From NCBI GenBank assembly GCA_012845835.1, contig JABAKD010000026.1, positions 7,396,493 to 7,460,492 on the forward strand: 64,000 bases of DNA, in the 5' to 3' direction. Each line of letters opens with the position of its first letter. Within the stretch, counting starts at the first letter, position 1. This DNA is from Undaria pinnatifida (lineage: Eukaryota; Sar; Phaeophyceae; Laminariales; Alariaceae). This document shows positions 33,633-46,200 of the stretch, piece by piece. Made by a program: the position numbers and the translations under genes. The notes beneath the pieces were generated by a model. It saw nothing but the letters and a program-made list of their open reading frames with translations. It made no database searches and was not told the DNA's origin.

Positions 33633-35867
33633 AGATGGGCGTGGGGCGTTCATAGGACGTTACAAAAATGCGGTGTAATACATGGGCCAATGGGTGCATT
33701 GAGCAAACATTACTTTGCGATGGTATCGTAATCACGGCGCGCTATCTGTGTGCCCCGTGCTTGTTGGCTCTTTGAACGTTGTGGTGCGGGCATTTGCATA
33801 TTTGGGAAGTAGATGGCATTTAGATTGTCGAATTTGTTGCGCCGCGTGATTGCGATTCGACCCGGGGTTGATTTGATTCTGAATTTTCCTGGAATTTTTC
33901 AACTTGTCGATAACCACCTTAGATGTTCGAGCTTATCGCGCCGCATGGATGGTCGAGTTTATCGCGCCGCATGGTCCAGATTCGACCTTGTCGACAAGCA
34001 CGTCAGAGCACTACATGTAGGGATGTAGATATCTACAGGGAGGGGGTAGGGTTATTTTTTTATTGGGGTTGAATATGTCGATAACAGAGCGCCGGTCAAA
34101 TATGAACGCATGATAAAATGTTTGGCGTTTGGAGGATACTTCACATGGGTGTAAGTTTCTTTGACTGCACACTTTCCGTGTACGTCACACCTATGCGGGC
34201 TGGTAAGTGGAGCCGTATGGTACGACGCGGTGTATGCCTGTGTTGCCCTTGCTCATTGGGTGGTTTGGCACGACGTCATTCATGGTGTGCCAAATCTCGG
34301 AAGAACGACAGCACTCAGGGCTTGTCGCAGCCGAATCGGTCTGAGGTCTCTGCCTCCAGCCCGACTACTTGTGATAAGAGTGATGCGCTTTGCCCAGTCG
34401 TTCTAGGTCAATGTAACTCATTCGAATTGAATATACAGACTGTGTGCGGGGTGATATCCGCCGGTTTGCAGGTTTGCTTCCTAGCGGGAAGTCAAACGTG
34501 CCCGATGAAAGTGTGCACACTTCGAACAGATCACGATCTAAATCATACAGATCAAATATATCATCTAGATCGTATATTGTCGGCATGGTAAAATGTGTAG
34601 GATCTGTGCAGTACAGATCCAACCCAGGAAACACGTGTCAGATCGTTCAGACCATGCGGCTCTCACGCGCCAACGTGATCTATAGACCGTGCAGATCATG
34701 TAGACCAGCGATCTATTTGACCTGGAAGACAGATCATTTATAAATCAAAAGAAATCTGATCTGTTGGATGTGTGGAAATGTGGATCCGTCTGTCCGTTCT
34801 GTTAGTTACTGAGGTAAACTTCGACCGACCACTGTCATGCACCTGGTATTAATATGATGTTTATTGCACGAGCAAGCACACGAAGCTGAACGAGTTCATG
34901 CACCAACTCGGATCGAAGCAACAGAAAAGCGTAGCACCGCTCACGCTTGGTACTGATCTTCGTAAACACTGCTTTCTGATTAAAAGTGTGCGTTGGAGCG
35001 TCGCGTGCTCGTCTGGTGTGCTTCATTCCGCGTGACATTAAATGGTTCAGCAGGGAATACCTCGTGGCTGTGTTTCTGTACTTTCTACCAGGCATTGTCG
35101 ACATCCTGTGGCTGCCTCAACACGGGATTAATGGAACGTGGTCGGCTGATCCGCCCCAATTATGTTGTCCACCCGTGATATCTAGGCAGCATATTTTTTA
35201 TTTTGCCTGAGAAACGGCCGCCTAAGGGCGGTTTGAGCTGTTAATTATTGCACCAGATTCCTGTTTTTATCCGGAACATGCGCATTGCGGTGAAAAAAAA
35301 ACAAGGCAGTCGTACAGCCCACACGCCGTTCTTACCTCCCGTGTCAAGGGCCCCTCCTAACGAACGAGAAGGAAATGGCACGAACCGTGACATTGAAGAA
35401 AAGTGTTGACAATATCCGTGAAAAATGATGATGTCACGATTTGTGACTCAAGAAGGGTGTTTTTTTTTAACCAGACACTAGACTATTTTACTTTTTCTGC
35501 ACGCGTGTCACGAATCGTTGTTGTTTGCGTTCGTTAAGAAACACTCTAACCAAACTTTTCCATTTGCAAAACATGCGGCATGGAGCGATACCGCCAAGCG
35601 TACAGCTTCGTGTAGTGCCTCCGTTACACGAAACATAGACTCTTCTCAACACCGTGCCATGAACGTTTTTGTTATTTCCCAGCGTACCCGTGAGATCTAC
35701 CAGGTAGTGCGGTGCCAATCTGGTTAACTACATTATACCAGCGTGATCGTAAACATAAGGGATGTTGGGACCTGTTGTGGCACATAGAAAGTATCTTCCA
35801 TCTACGATCAATCCGGTATGCATTCTGCCCTCGTACTGTTCGTCCTAGAACCACATCCTTCAATTAT
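33633..35867. other. Gap between convergent genes
   Basis: No gene recognised. It contains one GATC-rich repeat copy (34505-34760). Short open frames here lack family patterns. It should hold the 3' ends of both flanking transcripts. Confidence 0.55.
34505..34760 (+). repeat. GATC-rich dispersed repeat, copy 2
   Basis: GATCTGTGCAGTACAGATCC, CAGATCGTTCAGACCATGCG and GCTCTCACGCGCCAACGTGA align with 28785-28860. Confidence 0.7.
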
Positions 35868-36095
35868 TAACACGTGACTCAGCGCTATTTCCGAAATTCA
35901 ATATCAACACATTAGCCGTTGTCCGGAGATCAGTTAGTAACACGTGAGCGTTATCCGAAAATCAATTGTGAACACGATAGCGTTTTCCGACAATCAGTTC
36001 TTAACACATTAGCGCCACCCGAAAAACATTTTTTAACACGTTAGCACTATCCGAAAACCAAGCATTAACACGTTAGAGTTATCCGAAAATCAGAC
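35868..36095. repeat. Six diverged tandem units of about 40 bp over the 3' end of the EF-hand gene
   Basis: Each unit contains TTAACACGTTAGC (or variants) and TATCCGAAAATCA. The two possible stop codons of the EF-hand protein (36065-36067 and 36079-36081) fall in the last unit. Confidence 0.8.
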
Positions 36096-37241
36096 TGGAC
36101 TTGTACGTGTCCGAAACACTTCTCGGGTGCATCATCGCGGTTCCCCGCATTCCCACCGTCTCTCTTCCTCCTACGATATCTTCTCCCAGCACAACCCCCC
36201 CCCCCCCCCCCCCACCAGTCAAACGCCCCCCTCGCCCTCGCACGGCCCGACTGCTCAAAGGGTCGGTTCGAGGAAAGTTTGCCCTCTCGCTTCTCTCGCA
36301 AAAACTCGTCCCGCTCTAAAGGAACAGCGACTTTCCCTGCAGGCCGTGGCAGCCTAGAAGAAGAAGGTCTTACGTAGTCGTAGTCTGTTCGGGCACCATT
36401 CTTCCCGTGATGTGCCTCGATGTCGCCATTGGGCGGCACGCCCTCGACGAGCTGGGCTAGGGAAACGTGGTCGGATGACGTCCTGGCTGGAGGAACCCTA
36501 AAGTCACCACTTGTTTGTTCCATACCCGCGTTTGCTGAAAGATAGCCGTGTCCACCACCCATGGTGAGGTTTGTGCTTTTGTGCGGATTTTGAGGGATCC
36601 AAACGGGAGGTTCTCTCGCAGCGATGGCGGCTCGACGGTCCTCTTCGAAGGTCACCGAATGCCCCGTTTTCCCTTTCATCAGCGGGACAGCAGTGGTAGC
36701 CCTGCCGTCATCTTCATCATCAAACTGGTTGTCAATTATTGCCGGCGCCCACCGGTCTGAGGCCTTCCCCGCCTCGCCCCGCGTGACCCTCATCCCATTT
36801 CCCAGGTGTGAAACAAAAGCCATCGACCCCGGTATTAGCCGGCGCCCTCCTGGTGTCCACGCCGCTCCCTCCGCTATTCGTGCAGCCCTCCCACCGCCCG
36901 CTGGCCGCGGCTTGCCGTCATCTACATTGGCGTCGAGAAATCCTCGACCATGTCTGTTGTCGTCGTGGCCTTCCATGTTACTACCGAAAGATATCTGCGA
37001 GTCAAACGTGCGGGAAAGTATCGCACCACGAATCCTTTGGTTTTCCTCGCTTGGCCTTGCGCTGGATCGGCGGCCTGCTCTGGACCCAGCCGCGCGGCCC
37101 TCTCGTAGACTCTCGAAGGAGCCTTCTCGCCCTTCGCTGGGAGGCTGGACTTCAGGGTGGCAGATGCTGTGTTGGTCGTTTCCAGCAACCGGGCCTGTTG
37201 TTATTGCGGTATCCCCATTACGGCGATTGTACAAGTCTTGG
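36065..37241 (-). CDS. EF-hand protein exon 17: C-terminal tail
   Basis: Acceptor cgaccag|C at 37242/37241 completes Ile after CWR. The tail has about 390 residues, hydrophilic, rich in Arg, Gly, Ser and Asp, without a recognised fold; PPVWIPQNPHKSTNL is the most structured-looking piece. After GAFDWW the frame crosses a run of 19 G (36195-36213). As written it ends at a stop at 36065-36067; with one G fewer it ends in SVSDTYKSSLIFG and a stop at 36079-36081. Confidence 0.6.
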
Positions 37242-40200
37242 CTGGTCGGTCGTTTGGGTACCTGTTGGTGTTGGGTCGGAGCGTAAGGGTAGGGCGGTAG
37301 GCGGTTGGATAAAGCATGAAAAATCTTACTTTAAAACAATAATCTATACATGAAGCCTTGTAACACCGCCCTTTCCCCCCCCGCCCCCCCCCCCCCTTGA
37401 CACGGCGTGGTTCGTTTCGAAGGCGCAAATCGGCATCTGAATCAAACGTTCTGGATCGGATGCGTCGAAACCAAGTGGTTCCAGCTTCTGGAGACCCAAG
37501 CAGAGTATTATTAGTCAGATTCTTGACGAGGGTCAACGCCTTTTGGGACTAATACCTTAATGTGACACTACGGAGAGCCCACGCTGACATCTTGTTGTCT
37601 GCAGCTGTACAGCGCCAGTTACAGTCCTACCTACTCATCTCCCAGAGAGCCCTAGATAGCAATGAAACGGACAAGCCCGTCTTCCATCTCAGCCTTACAC
37701 GTAGTACTTAGCAACGAGATGAACACAACACTATTTCATCTCGGTCTTAGACGTAAGGATTAGGAATGGACAGAATGCGAAGTAGCGTTTCATCTTGGCC
37801 GTGTACGCAACAATTTCCAATGAAATAAACGTTAAAAAAAATAAGAACTCCATCTCACCACTCCATGAGCAACAGACACGCCTCTTTGGTTGACGCTGAT
37901 CTTTCCTGCAGAGCCAGGCCTGAACACGGGGTGACGATAGGGAGACAACAAACATCGATTGAGAAAAACCGGTCGCCCCGCCGGTGGCGTATGAGGTTAT
38001 CCTCGAGCCTGTTATAGGTCAGGTTCGTGAGTTCGAGCCCCGCCGAGTGCATACTCGTATAAATTCGTAGGGACTTTTTCTTGTGCCCAAATTGACTTTC
38101 GGAAAGCGGGAGAGCGTGAGTTAGCAACACTCGATGAAAAATCGAGAGCAGTGGGATTGCTGAACCCTATGCGCGATAAAAATTGAAGGCAAGAACCGGG
38201 GTTGAGAAGGGACGACACCTGTGACCACGGCTTGTCCACAAGCTGGAAAGTAAAAGTCTAAGAAACAAACAAACAAACAAACAAACAAACTTCTCGGAGG
38301 CATACACCGGTGACATACATCGGTGGCATATATCGTTGGCATGTATATATCGGTGACACGTGCGACGGTAGAGATGTACCGTTTTTTTTCTGCGGCTCTT
38401 GACTTGATTTTTCTGATACTCTATACCTGACCCAAAAAAGAGACTTATCAACAGAGTAAACTGAAAGTTCAACTCGATGAACAGACTGACGGCCTAGGTA
38501 TAGAGAGAACGTTCACATTGCCAAAAAAATAATGATTTTCTCACTAGTATTAACAGTATTAATGAATATATATATTTTAAAGAGCACCGTCAGTCAGAAA
38601 AAAAAACAACAAAAAAAAAAACGCTACTTTTATCGCGGCGCGCTTCATTTAAATAACTATGACACACTATGACTTGATACCATACACACTAACACACCTA
38701 ACCATGACACACTATGACACACTATGACACACTGTGACACACTGTGACACACTATGACACACTGTGACACACTGTGACACACTGTGACACACTCTGACAC
38801 ACTATGACAAACTATGGCACACTATAACACACTATGGCACACTATAACACACTATGACACACTATGACACACTATGACACACTATGACACACTAACTATG
38901 ACACACTATGACACACTCTGACGAGAACATCGTTCAGTTCGCCACTTTTACTAATTTTTTGCAGTTTTTATCCCACCCCAAAAACGCGGATGCAGATTAA
39001 CATGCAATGTGCTGCATGTGGTCAACACGGCCGCACCATTGCATCGTCTCGGTTGAGGCACATGTCTTGATAGATACCTCAGGAGGTATGCATCGCGTGT
39101 CCGGGAGGCGCTACGACGGCTACATCGGTATCTGCGCGCTTTGTGGATGTTTTTGGCTGCGAACGGGCTTCTTAAGCGCCACATGAATGCTTCAGGCATG
39201 CAGTCGGCCTATGCCGTACCGCTGAGTTGTCGGAACATTTTAGAAAACCGCGACGCACATCTCCGTATTTTCGATGTACGTCTCGGTCTCATCGTCTCCC
39301 CGGTGGTCTAGTGGTTAACCTTGAGCACTGCTAAGGTTGGAGTCAGGGTTCAAATCTGGGTGTTATGGACATTTTTGTCTTCCAGAGACACCAACTACTG
39401 CAGAAAACGCTTTACAGGGTCGGTAAGCACACCTCGACGCCAGTCGTGAGGGAAGAAGATGCCGAATTATTATCGTTATCGCGATAAACGAAGGCGCGTA
39501 ACGTAGGGGGGAGGGGGAAGAAGAGCCTGCTTATACTGTAGTGACCCTGGACCTGAGTTGCGTCTGTATGTGATAGGATAGGGAGGGGGAAAAGAGAAAG
39601 AAAAGTGCCAAGATAATGAATGGGATGATGCAAAAACAAAAGGTTCGTGCCCGCAGAGCTTGCATCTCTCTAGGGTTAAGGATCGGTCGGCACGGACACT
39701 GAATACGAAGGATATCCACCGGTAGAAATAACGGTTCAATGCGAAGAGCACACGCAAGCACACACATTAGATGTGCCGGTTGGCGATCGACAGAAATTAC
39801 GGCTTCGTATGAAGAACACACACAACAGTATTAACGCTCTGAATGTTGGTGGGCTGGCACCGTAGAATCTCACATGCGCCAGCACGAACTTAGAAGAATC
39901 TTGAAGTAGCCATCGTCCGGGACCGTTGCAGAGACCAGGTTGTAGTACCGACGGAAATCTTCTTTGGTGGCGCTGGCTCCAACCTGCGATGCGCGATGCG
40001 CGCAAATAAACGTGGGTGCGTGGCATCAACAACAATGGTTGTCGTACATTTACGTTATATACTATTAGTGTTGGTTTTTGCCATCCGACGTTGTGCAGCA
40101 TGAACTAGAACATCAATCAATCAGAAAGAACAAGGTGAACAGAAAAAAAAGACCATCGTTCGTACGCACCGATGGGAAAAACCGCCAAAAATACCATTTG

Positions 40201-43200
40201 TTTACAGTATACCACAGCTAGCTGTGAGATCGAGAACTTCGTCGAAACTCATCTTTGCAAGCTGTGTATGATGCCCCGATCGCGCGTGTTACGGGGTGTA
40301 CATGTCCTCATGAGGTCCTCAAGAAGGATGGAGATCGGCCACTCCCCTTAGCTTTAGCTATTACCAGGGTCAACAAGGTGATACAAAGATGTCCAGTATT
40401 TAATCATGTACTCAATCTGCGCACAGTGACTCTAAAGCCCGTTTTGAGGCGGACAAAATCTGACGGCCGTGGAAGGAAATGCATCAGTTTATTCTAGTTT
40501 TTTTTTTGTTTTTGTGCTTCTTCACTTTGTGTTTCTTGGCCGTTTGCTTTGGGCTCATGCCGAGCATTGTCAGATGGCATCTAAAAAAAATAGAATGCTG
40601 TAATACAGAGTATCCGGTTGATGCGTTATACAAATAAAAGCGGTGCATCCCGAGCCAAATGCGGTGCAACCTGCGCCAAACGCGGCGCAGCCTGATCCAA
40701 ATGAGGTGTATCCTGAGCCAAATGCGGTGAAACCTGAGCCAATGAGCTTCAACACGCGTTGAAAATACGGTAAAAGGAATAAGTAGCCGGCGTGGTTATT
40801 GTTTTTTGCACTCGCCTCACGGTCTGAAGGAAAGCCGGCAGTGAACCCGTCCACGAAGTCTCTGAAGATTGCGTCCGGGGCTCGGCGCCTCAAAACAACC
40901 TCAGGGTGTCTCGTCGCGTCGAAAGCATCAATAATCTGCATGACAGCAATCGCGCAGGCAGCATCGCGGAGCATCGCGGAGCATCGCGGAGCATCGCACA
41001 GCGAGGCAGGTCGGAGAAGGGGGCGTGTTATGCCGAGAAGATAAGCTTCTTGACCTTGCAAGAATTTTCCCGCACGAATTCCAAGTAAAATGGTCCGAAA
41101 AAAAGTGGGTGGGGTTTCAAGAGGACTCTTAGGCGGTGGAATGGTCGGGGACGAGGAGGGGCGTGTAATCATAGCATGGATGGCCGAAGTCTTAACATAG
41201 ACCCTCAAATTTCTACCATGCCGGGACGTGGCACGTTGTGTTTTTCACCGACCAGGCAGACATTGCTTGCACCAAGCGCGGATCACCGTGAGGTGGTCGG
41301 CGAGTCGCGTAGACGGTGAGGTGCATCGTGCTAAGAACCGCTTGTGAGGGATGGAGGGGGGGGCGGGAGTGAATACCCTCGTAATCCGAATGAAGCAATG
41401 GAGGGGGGGGGGGGCGTCGGGGGAGTCTCAAAACCAAGCAACGGAGAGTGACCAACCAGCAGGCCGACAACCTCGGATGGTATACTTAAAACTCCAAAGA
41501 TTTTAGTCGCTGACCACTTTCCAGATTTTAGTCGGAGAGGATGAAGTAGTAACGCTTTATTCCCCATGTACATATAACCACCGGAAACAGCAACGAACGC
41601 GATATTTTCAAGCGCCTACGAAGAGATTGCAGAAGTAGGAAAACCACCATGCTGCGTGCGTGAGGCATAATTATGCCAGAGCCCCTTCCACTGAAAAATC
41701 AGAAATACCCCCCTAGCCCGGAAGTTGATTGAGACTGCTTCATGCGGAAGTTGATGTAGAACATTTTAGCAAAAAAAATAATAATAATAATAAAAAAAAA
41801 ATGGGACTCTTTAATCCAGTGTCGCCGGAATTTTTCTTTATTCGTCCTTGATGGTATTTTTTTTGTGTGTGTTATACCTAGGCCATGGAATGGTTCATAC
41901 GGTCGCACTGTCATTTTTGCCCACGTTTTTTTTCTTGTGTTTTTGGGGACAAAAGTGAGGATATAAGGAGCAAATAGGCGCACCCCCACATAGGGTAGCG
42001 TGCATCTGCGGCCATTGCGGTCATCATCGATTTTGTCGCGGCAACTGATGTTTCCTTCTGAAACCAAAAGAGGGTTGCTCAGCACTTTAATCCGTTTGGC
42101 ACTGCACTTCCGCTGTGGGGACCGAAGACTTGAGTTTGGACTGTGATTTATTTCTGGAGTTGGCAAAAGTTAAAAGCGCGACCTACGAACAGAAAACCAC
42201 TCATGCCATGCGTACCTCCTCGAGCGGGAGGTGCCCCTGACCCTTCGCGTCAAGCCTGTCAAAGGCCTCGTCCACGAGAATAGCCCGTCCGCTGTTCATG
42301 CACCCGCTCAACCGGCTCATGAATGCTTCAGGGTTCATCACCCCGGAGTTGCCCATCTGTAGACATGATAGATTCGTAGAGACAGGTTTTTGCGGCGACC
42401 GGCAATAGTTGTGGTCGGCGGGGGGATAGGTAGCGATTCGATGCCGACCGAGGCGCGAAATGTCAAGTGTTTCGTGCCATTCTTCTTGTAAAACCTGCCG
42501 GAAGCCTAGTCGACGTGAGTTTCCCGCCTGCTGTTCACGCACCCACTCAACGACCGGTTCATGTTCGTCTTCATGAAACGGTTCGTGAAACCGTCGGGGG
42601 CCATCGTTTCAGGCTTGCCCAGAAAAACATACCAGGTAGATAGCATGTACAGCGCAGGTAGTTTGCGGCAATAGGAAATTTATCCGGGGGGTGCGGGGGG
42701 GGGATATAGCAATCCTGTCCGAGAGCGAAGTACCAAAGACCCGTGTAAGCACTGCTTGGACGCAATGGCTCGATAATCACTATCAAAGCATGTGGAGCAC
42801 CTGCCTGACACAACACGAGTAGGAAAAAAAAAAGGGCAGGAGCCAGGAATCGAAGCACGAAATGCTCTGTCTACCCATACTTGGTGAATCAATACATTTC
42901 GTTTTTCTCCTTTTGTCGTGTTTTCTCTTGCTCAAAACCGGAAAAACCAATGCTTTATCCCCCTCATTGGCGGCTTCTGTTCAAACTTGGCAAACCAATT
43001 GATACTGTATTCCTCTCACTACAAGTTGTCGTGTCGTCGTCGTAGTCGGGAAAGGTCCCGCCCGCTGCACCTGCACCTACCGCACACCCACCTCAAAGTG
43101 TGCAAAGATGCGTCGGACGTCCGCCTCGGTGAACGGTAGACCTGTCTCGCGCATAGCTTGTCGGAAATCAGCCGCGGCGACTCCGCGGCAGCTTCCCGTG

Positions 43201-46200
43201 GTCCCGAAGCTGGCGGTTGCCTCTCGTAGGCTTTGGGCTAGCTTTGCCATTCCGGCCGCTCCCCGAGAGTTGAGCTCCGCGCGAAGCTGGTTTCATGTTT
43301 CCAATGCGTGGTTTATGCCCCCCAACGTTGGGACAAGGAAAGAGAGAGAGGGGCATGCATGGCAAAACGCAAAGACAGTGGCATGTTGAGGCGAAGCTTT
43401 TTTTTTGGCGAATGCGTGGGATTGACCTCACCCTAACCCTAACCCTATGAGTGAGGCCACGATAGGAGGAGGCACCCCCTTTTTCACTGCCTCACCGAAA
43501 AAAAACTTTCGGCGATCGAATCTGGCGCAGCCTAGCTGCTAACCATTCCATTGCAGTTTCACATCGCAAACGAAAAGCAGCACGAAAGCCTGACACCGGA
43601 GAGTAACAGAGACATCACTCGCGCGAGTGACCCCGAGCCATTGCGGGAAAGTCCCCTACCGTTGGTCAGGTCATCAGGTCATCAGGTTATCAGGCCATCA
43701 GGTCATCAGGTTATCAGGCCATCAAGTCATCAGGTCATCAGGTCATCAGGCCATCGGGTCATCAGATCATCAGGTCATCAGATCATCAGGTCATCAGGTC
43801 ATCAGGTCATCGCGTCATCAGGTCATTAGGTCATCAGGTCATGACGGGGGGACATGTCCTGGATAACAGATGGACGTGTTCAGGGAAAGAGGTTGGGCAT
43901 AAAAAACACAGGGACACCTTTAGGCAGAACAAAAAAGGAAGATGCGGGGTGCTGAGACCACGGCTGGCCGACGTCGGGAGCCGCGAGGCGACACTAACTA
44001 ACCGCTCTCCCTTGTGGTTGTGATCCATGTTTTGTTCGCGCGTGTGGACGATCGAATTTTGAAGCCAAATTCTCCGGTAGTGGGTGGGTTGTGTCGCGTG
44101 GAACTGTAAGGTGGGAGTTATGGTATTCACAGCAAAGTGACACACAAAAAAGACCCTCGGCGTAACTACTCTGTGTTCACCTTGGTTATGAGATAGCGCA
44201 CGCTGAGGTCAGCTTCCCGTCGCTGCCCCGCCTGCTTAATTCTCCCCCCCGCCCGCATCCGCTGTCGCGCCCGCCCCCCGGCTCCACCCCCGTCCCCCTC
44301 CTCCCCATCCCATACCCCTTCCCTCCCCTCCACCATGCCCGCAACACCTTGCCCCGCCCCAACCTCTCCATCTTCCTCTTCCTCCTCCTCTCCTTCCTCC
44401 TTAACCGGAGATGCGCGTTTTTCGTTCGAGCCACCACTGTCGCCTTTATTTACATGCCCTTTATCGTCCGCATGGGTCGTTGGCGTAGCGCCGGCGGCAA
44501 TAACGGCCGAGGCGTGAAGCTCTGACAGTGACATTGGTGCCCATGACCAGGCAGGGCGGTAGTCGGTGGCGGGGGGTCCGGACGCGAAGGGGGGTGATGC
44601 TGCGGCGCCCCGAGGGGCAGCTGGGTCCTGTGGGGTGCGAGGAGACTGTTGTTGCTGCAAGAGGGCTACCTGTTGGAATAATTGAGAAAACCAAGGGCCA
44701 CACACGCAACACGTAGATCGATGTTAAGGCAGAAAAGTAGGCATGTAATGGAGGTAGCCCATGTGCATACGCAGTAGTAGGTTTTCTTTTTCTTTTTTTG
44801 GAATCTGTTTGTTTTTCTTTTTTTTTCTTTCTGGGAATGTTTTTTTTTCTTCTTTTTCTTTTCTTTCCGCTGATACCGTACGTCGAAGCTCATACCACAC
44901 ATTGTCGGAGGATGACAAAGATAACACTAACCAACGTAGTAAGAGGAGAGCACCCGCGTTGGTGATTAGTTTCGTTTTCCTCGCCGCGACGGTCGGGACG
45001 CGTTTTTTCAAGAAGAATCGCACGTGTGTTCCCTTGCTGAACATTGCACTGCTGTTCGACCGAAGCCTTTCATGCAAACAGTGTGACAACAGGATGAGTT
45101 TCCCAGAGTCGACTGGCCGATATCCAAGATATCTGTGCTTCTGAAGAGACAATAAATACCTGAACCTGTCATTCATCGGGAAGATCATATCCCTATTGAT
45201 TTGTGTGATCTGTGTGATCTGTATATTTACGGGGTTGATAGATCTAGACTGTATGACCCGCATGGCCTAGATCACGTTGCTGGTTGGGACCCGTACGATC
45301 TGCATGATCTTGCATACGTCTGCTACAGCAGTAGGTCGGATCTGTACTGCACAGATCTTGCGCAACATGTCATGACGACAGACGTACGGTCATAGTCTAG
45401 GCGATCTAGACTGTGAGCTATCCGATGCATGGAACTTTTCGTTTCAATCTTAGTCGACGAAAAAAGCCGAAAGGCGCCGAAGAAATATATTTTTTGTAAG
45501 AGAAAACGGGTGTTGTTGTCTTGCCTGAGTAGCGTGAGAGTTGTCGCGCCTAAGAATTTCCCGCTTTAGCGCCTGCTCTTCGGCTGCGGTGAGGGGCTTT
45601 TCAGCGTCTCCACCCTCCCTACCCTGCGGTTGACACGGTCAATTTTTAAAATAGACAGGGAAAAATGAAAAGTCGATGCGGGAAAGCTAAAGTTGGCACG
45701 TAACGTCACTGACGGCCAGTTGTGTGCAAGAGCTTGAGTTGGAAAAAAAAATGATGAAAAATGACGAGCAATGAGAATGCTGAATCTTCTGCACGATGAC
45801 ATTAAGGCACGTACGGGGGAAGAGAAGCGACCACACCTTTGACAAACGGGTTGTCCAGAGGATGGCAAGTAGGAGTTAACAAAGGCGACGCTACTCATGG
45901 TCAGTTTTGTGCGTGCACGGCTTAATCTTCCAATGAAACCAGCCCCACAGGTATAACATCCCTGCCACGAATCTAACCAGTAGGTATCGAGATTGTCAAA
46001 CTATAGGAACACCATCCGGCTAACGATCAACCGTCTAAATATCCACCAAGTTGGCGTGTTCGAAAGAGACGATATTTACAGCAGATATTCACAAATTCAG
46101 TGCCCCAATCAACAACTGAATCGGTCACCTCTCTACCCAATAGGAAGCTAAATTTTATCACCTCGGAGGAAAATGGAAGCTCCTCCACAGACTGTGATCC

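Noticed and set aside
36624..37353. Long plus-strand frames
   Set aside because: They are antisense to exon 17 of the EF-hand gene and show no family pattern.
39290..39365. tRNA gene suggested by TGGTCTAGTGGTTA and GGTTCAAATC
   Set aside because: The acceptor and T stems do not pair, and the same head with a long shared body recurs at 61930, so it is a SINE head.
43425..43445. A chromosome end
   Set aside because: Only about three CCCTAA units, in the middle of a gene and part of a dispersed repeat.
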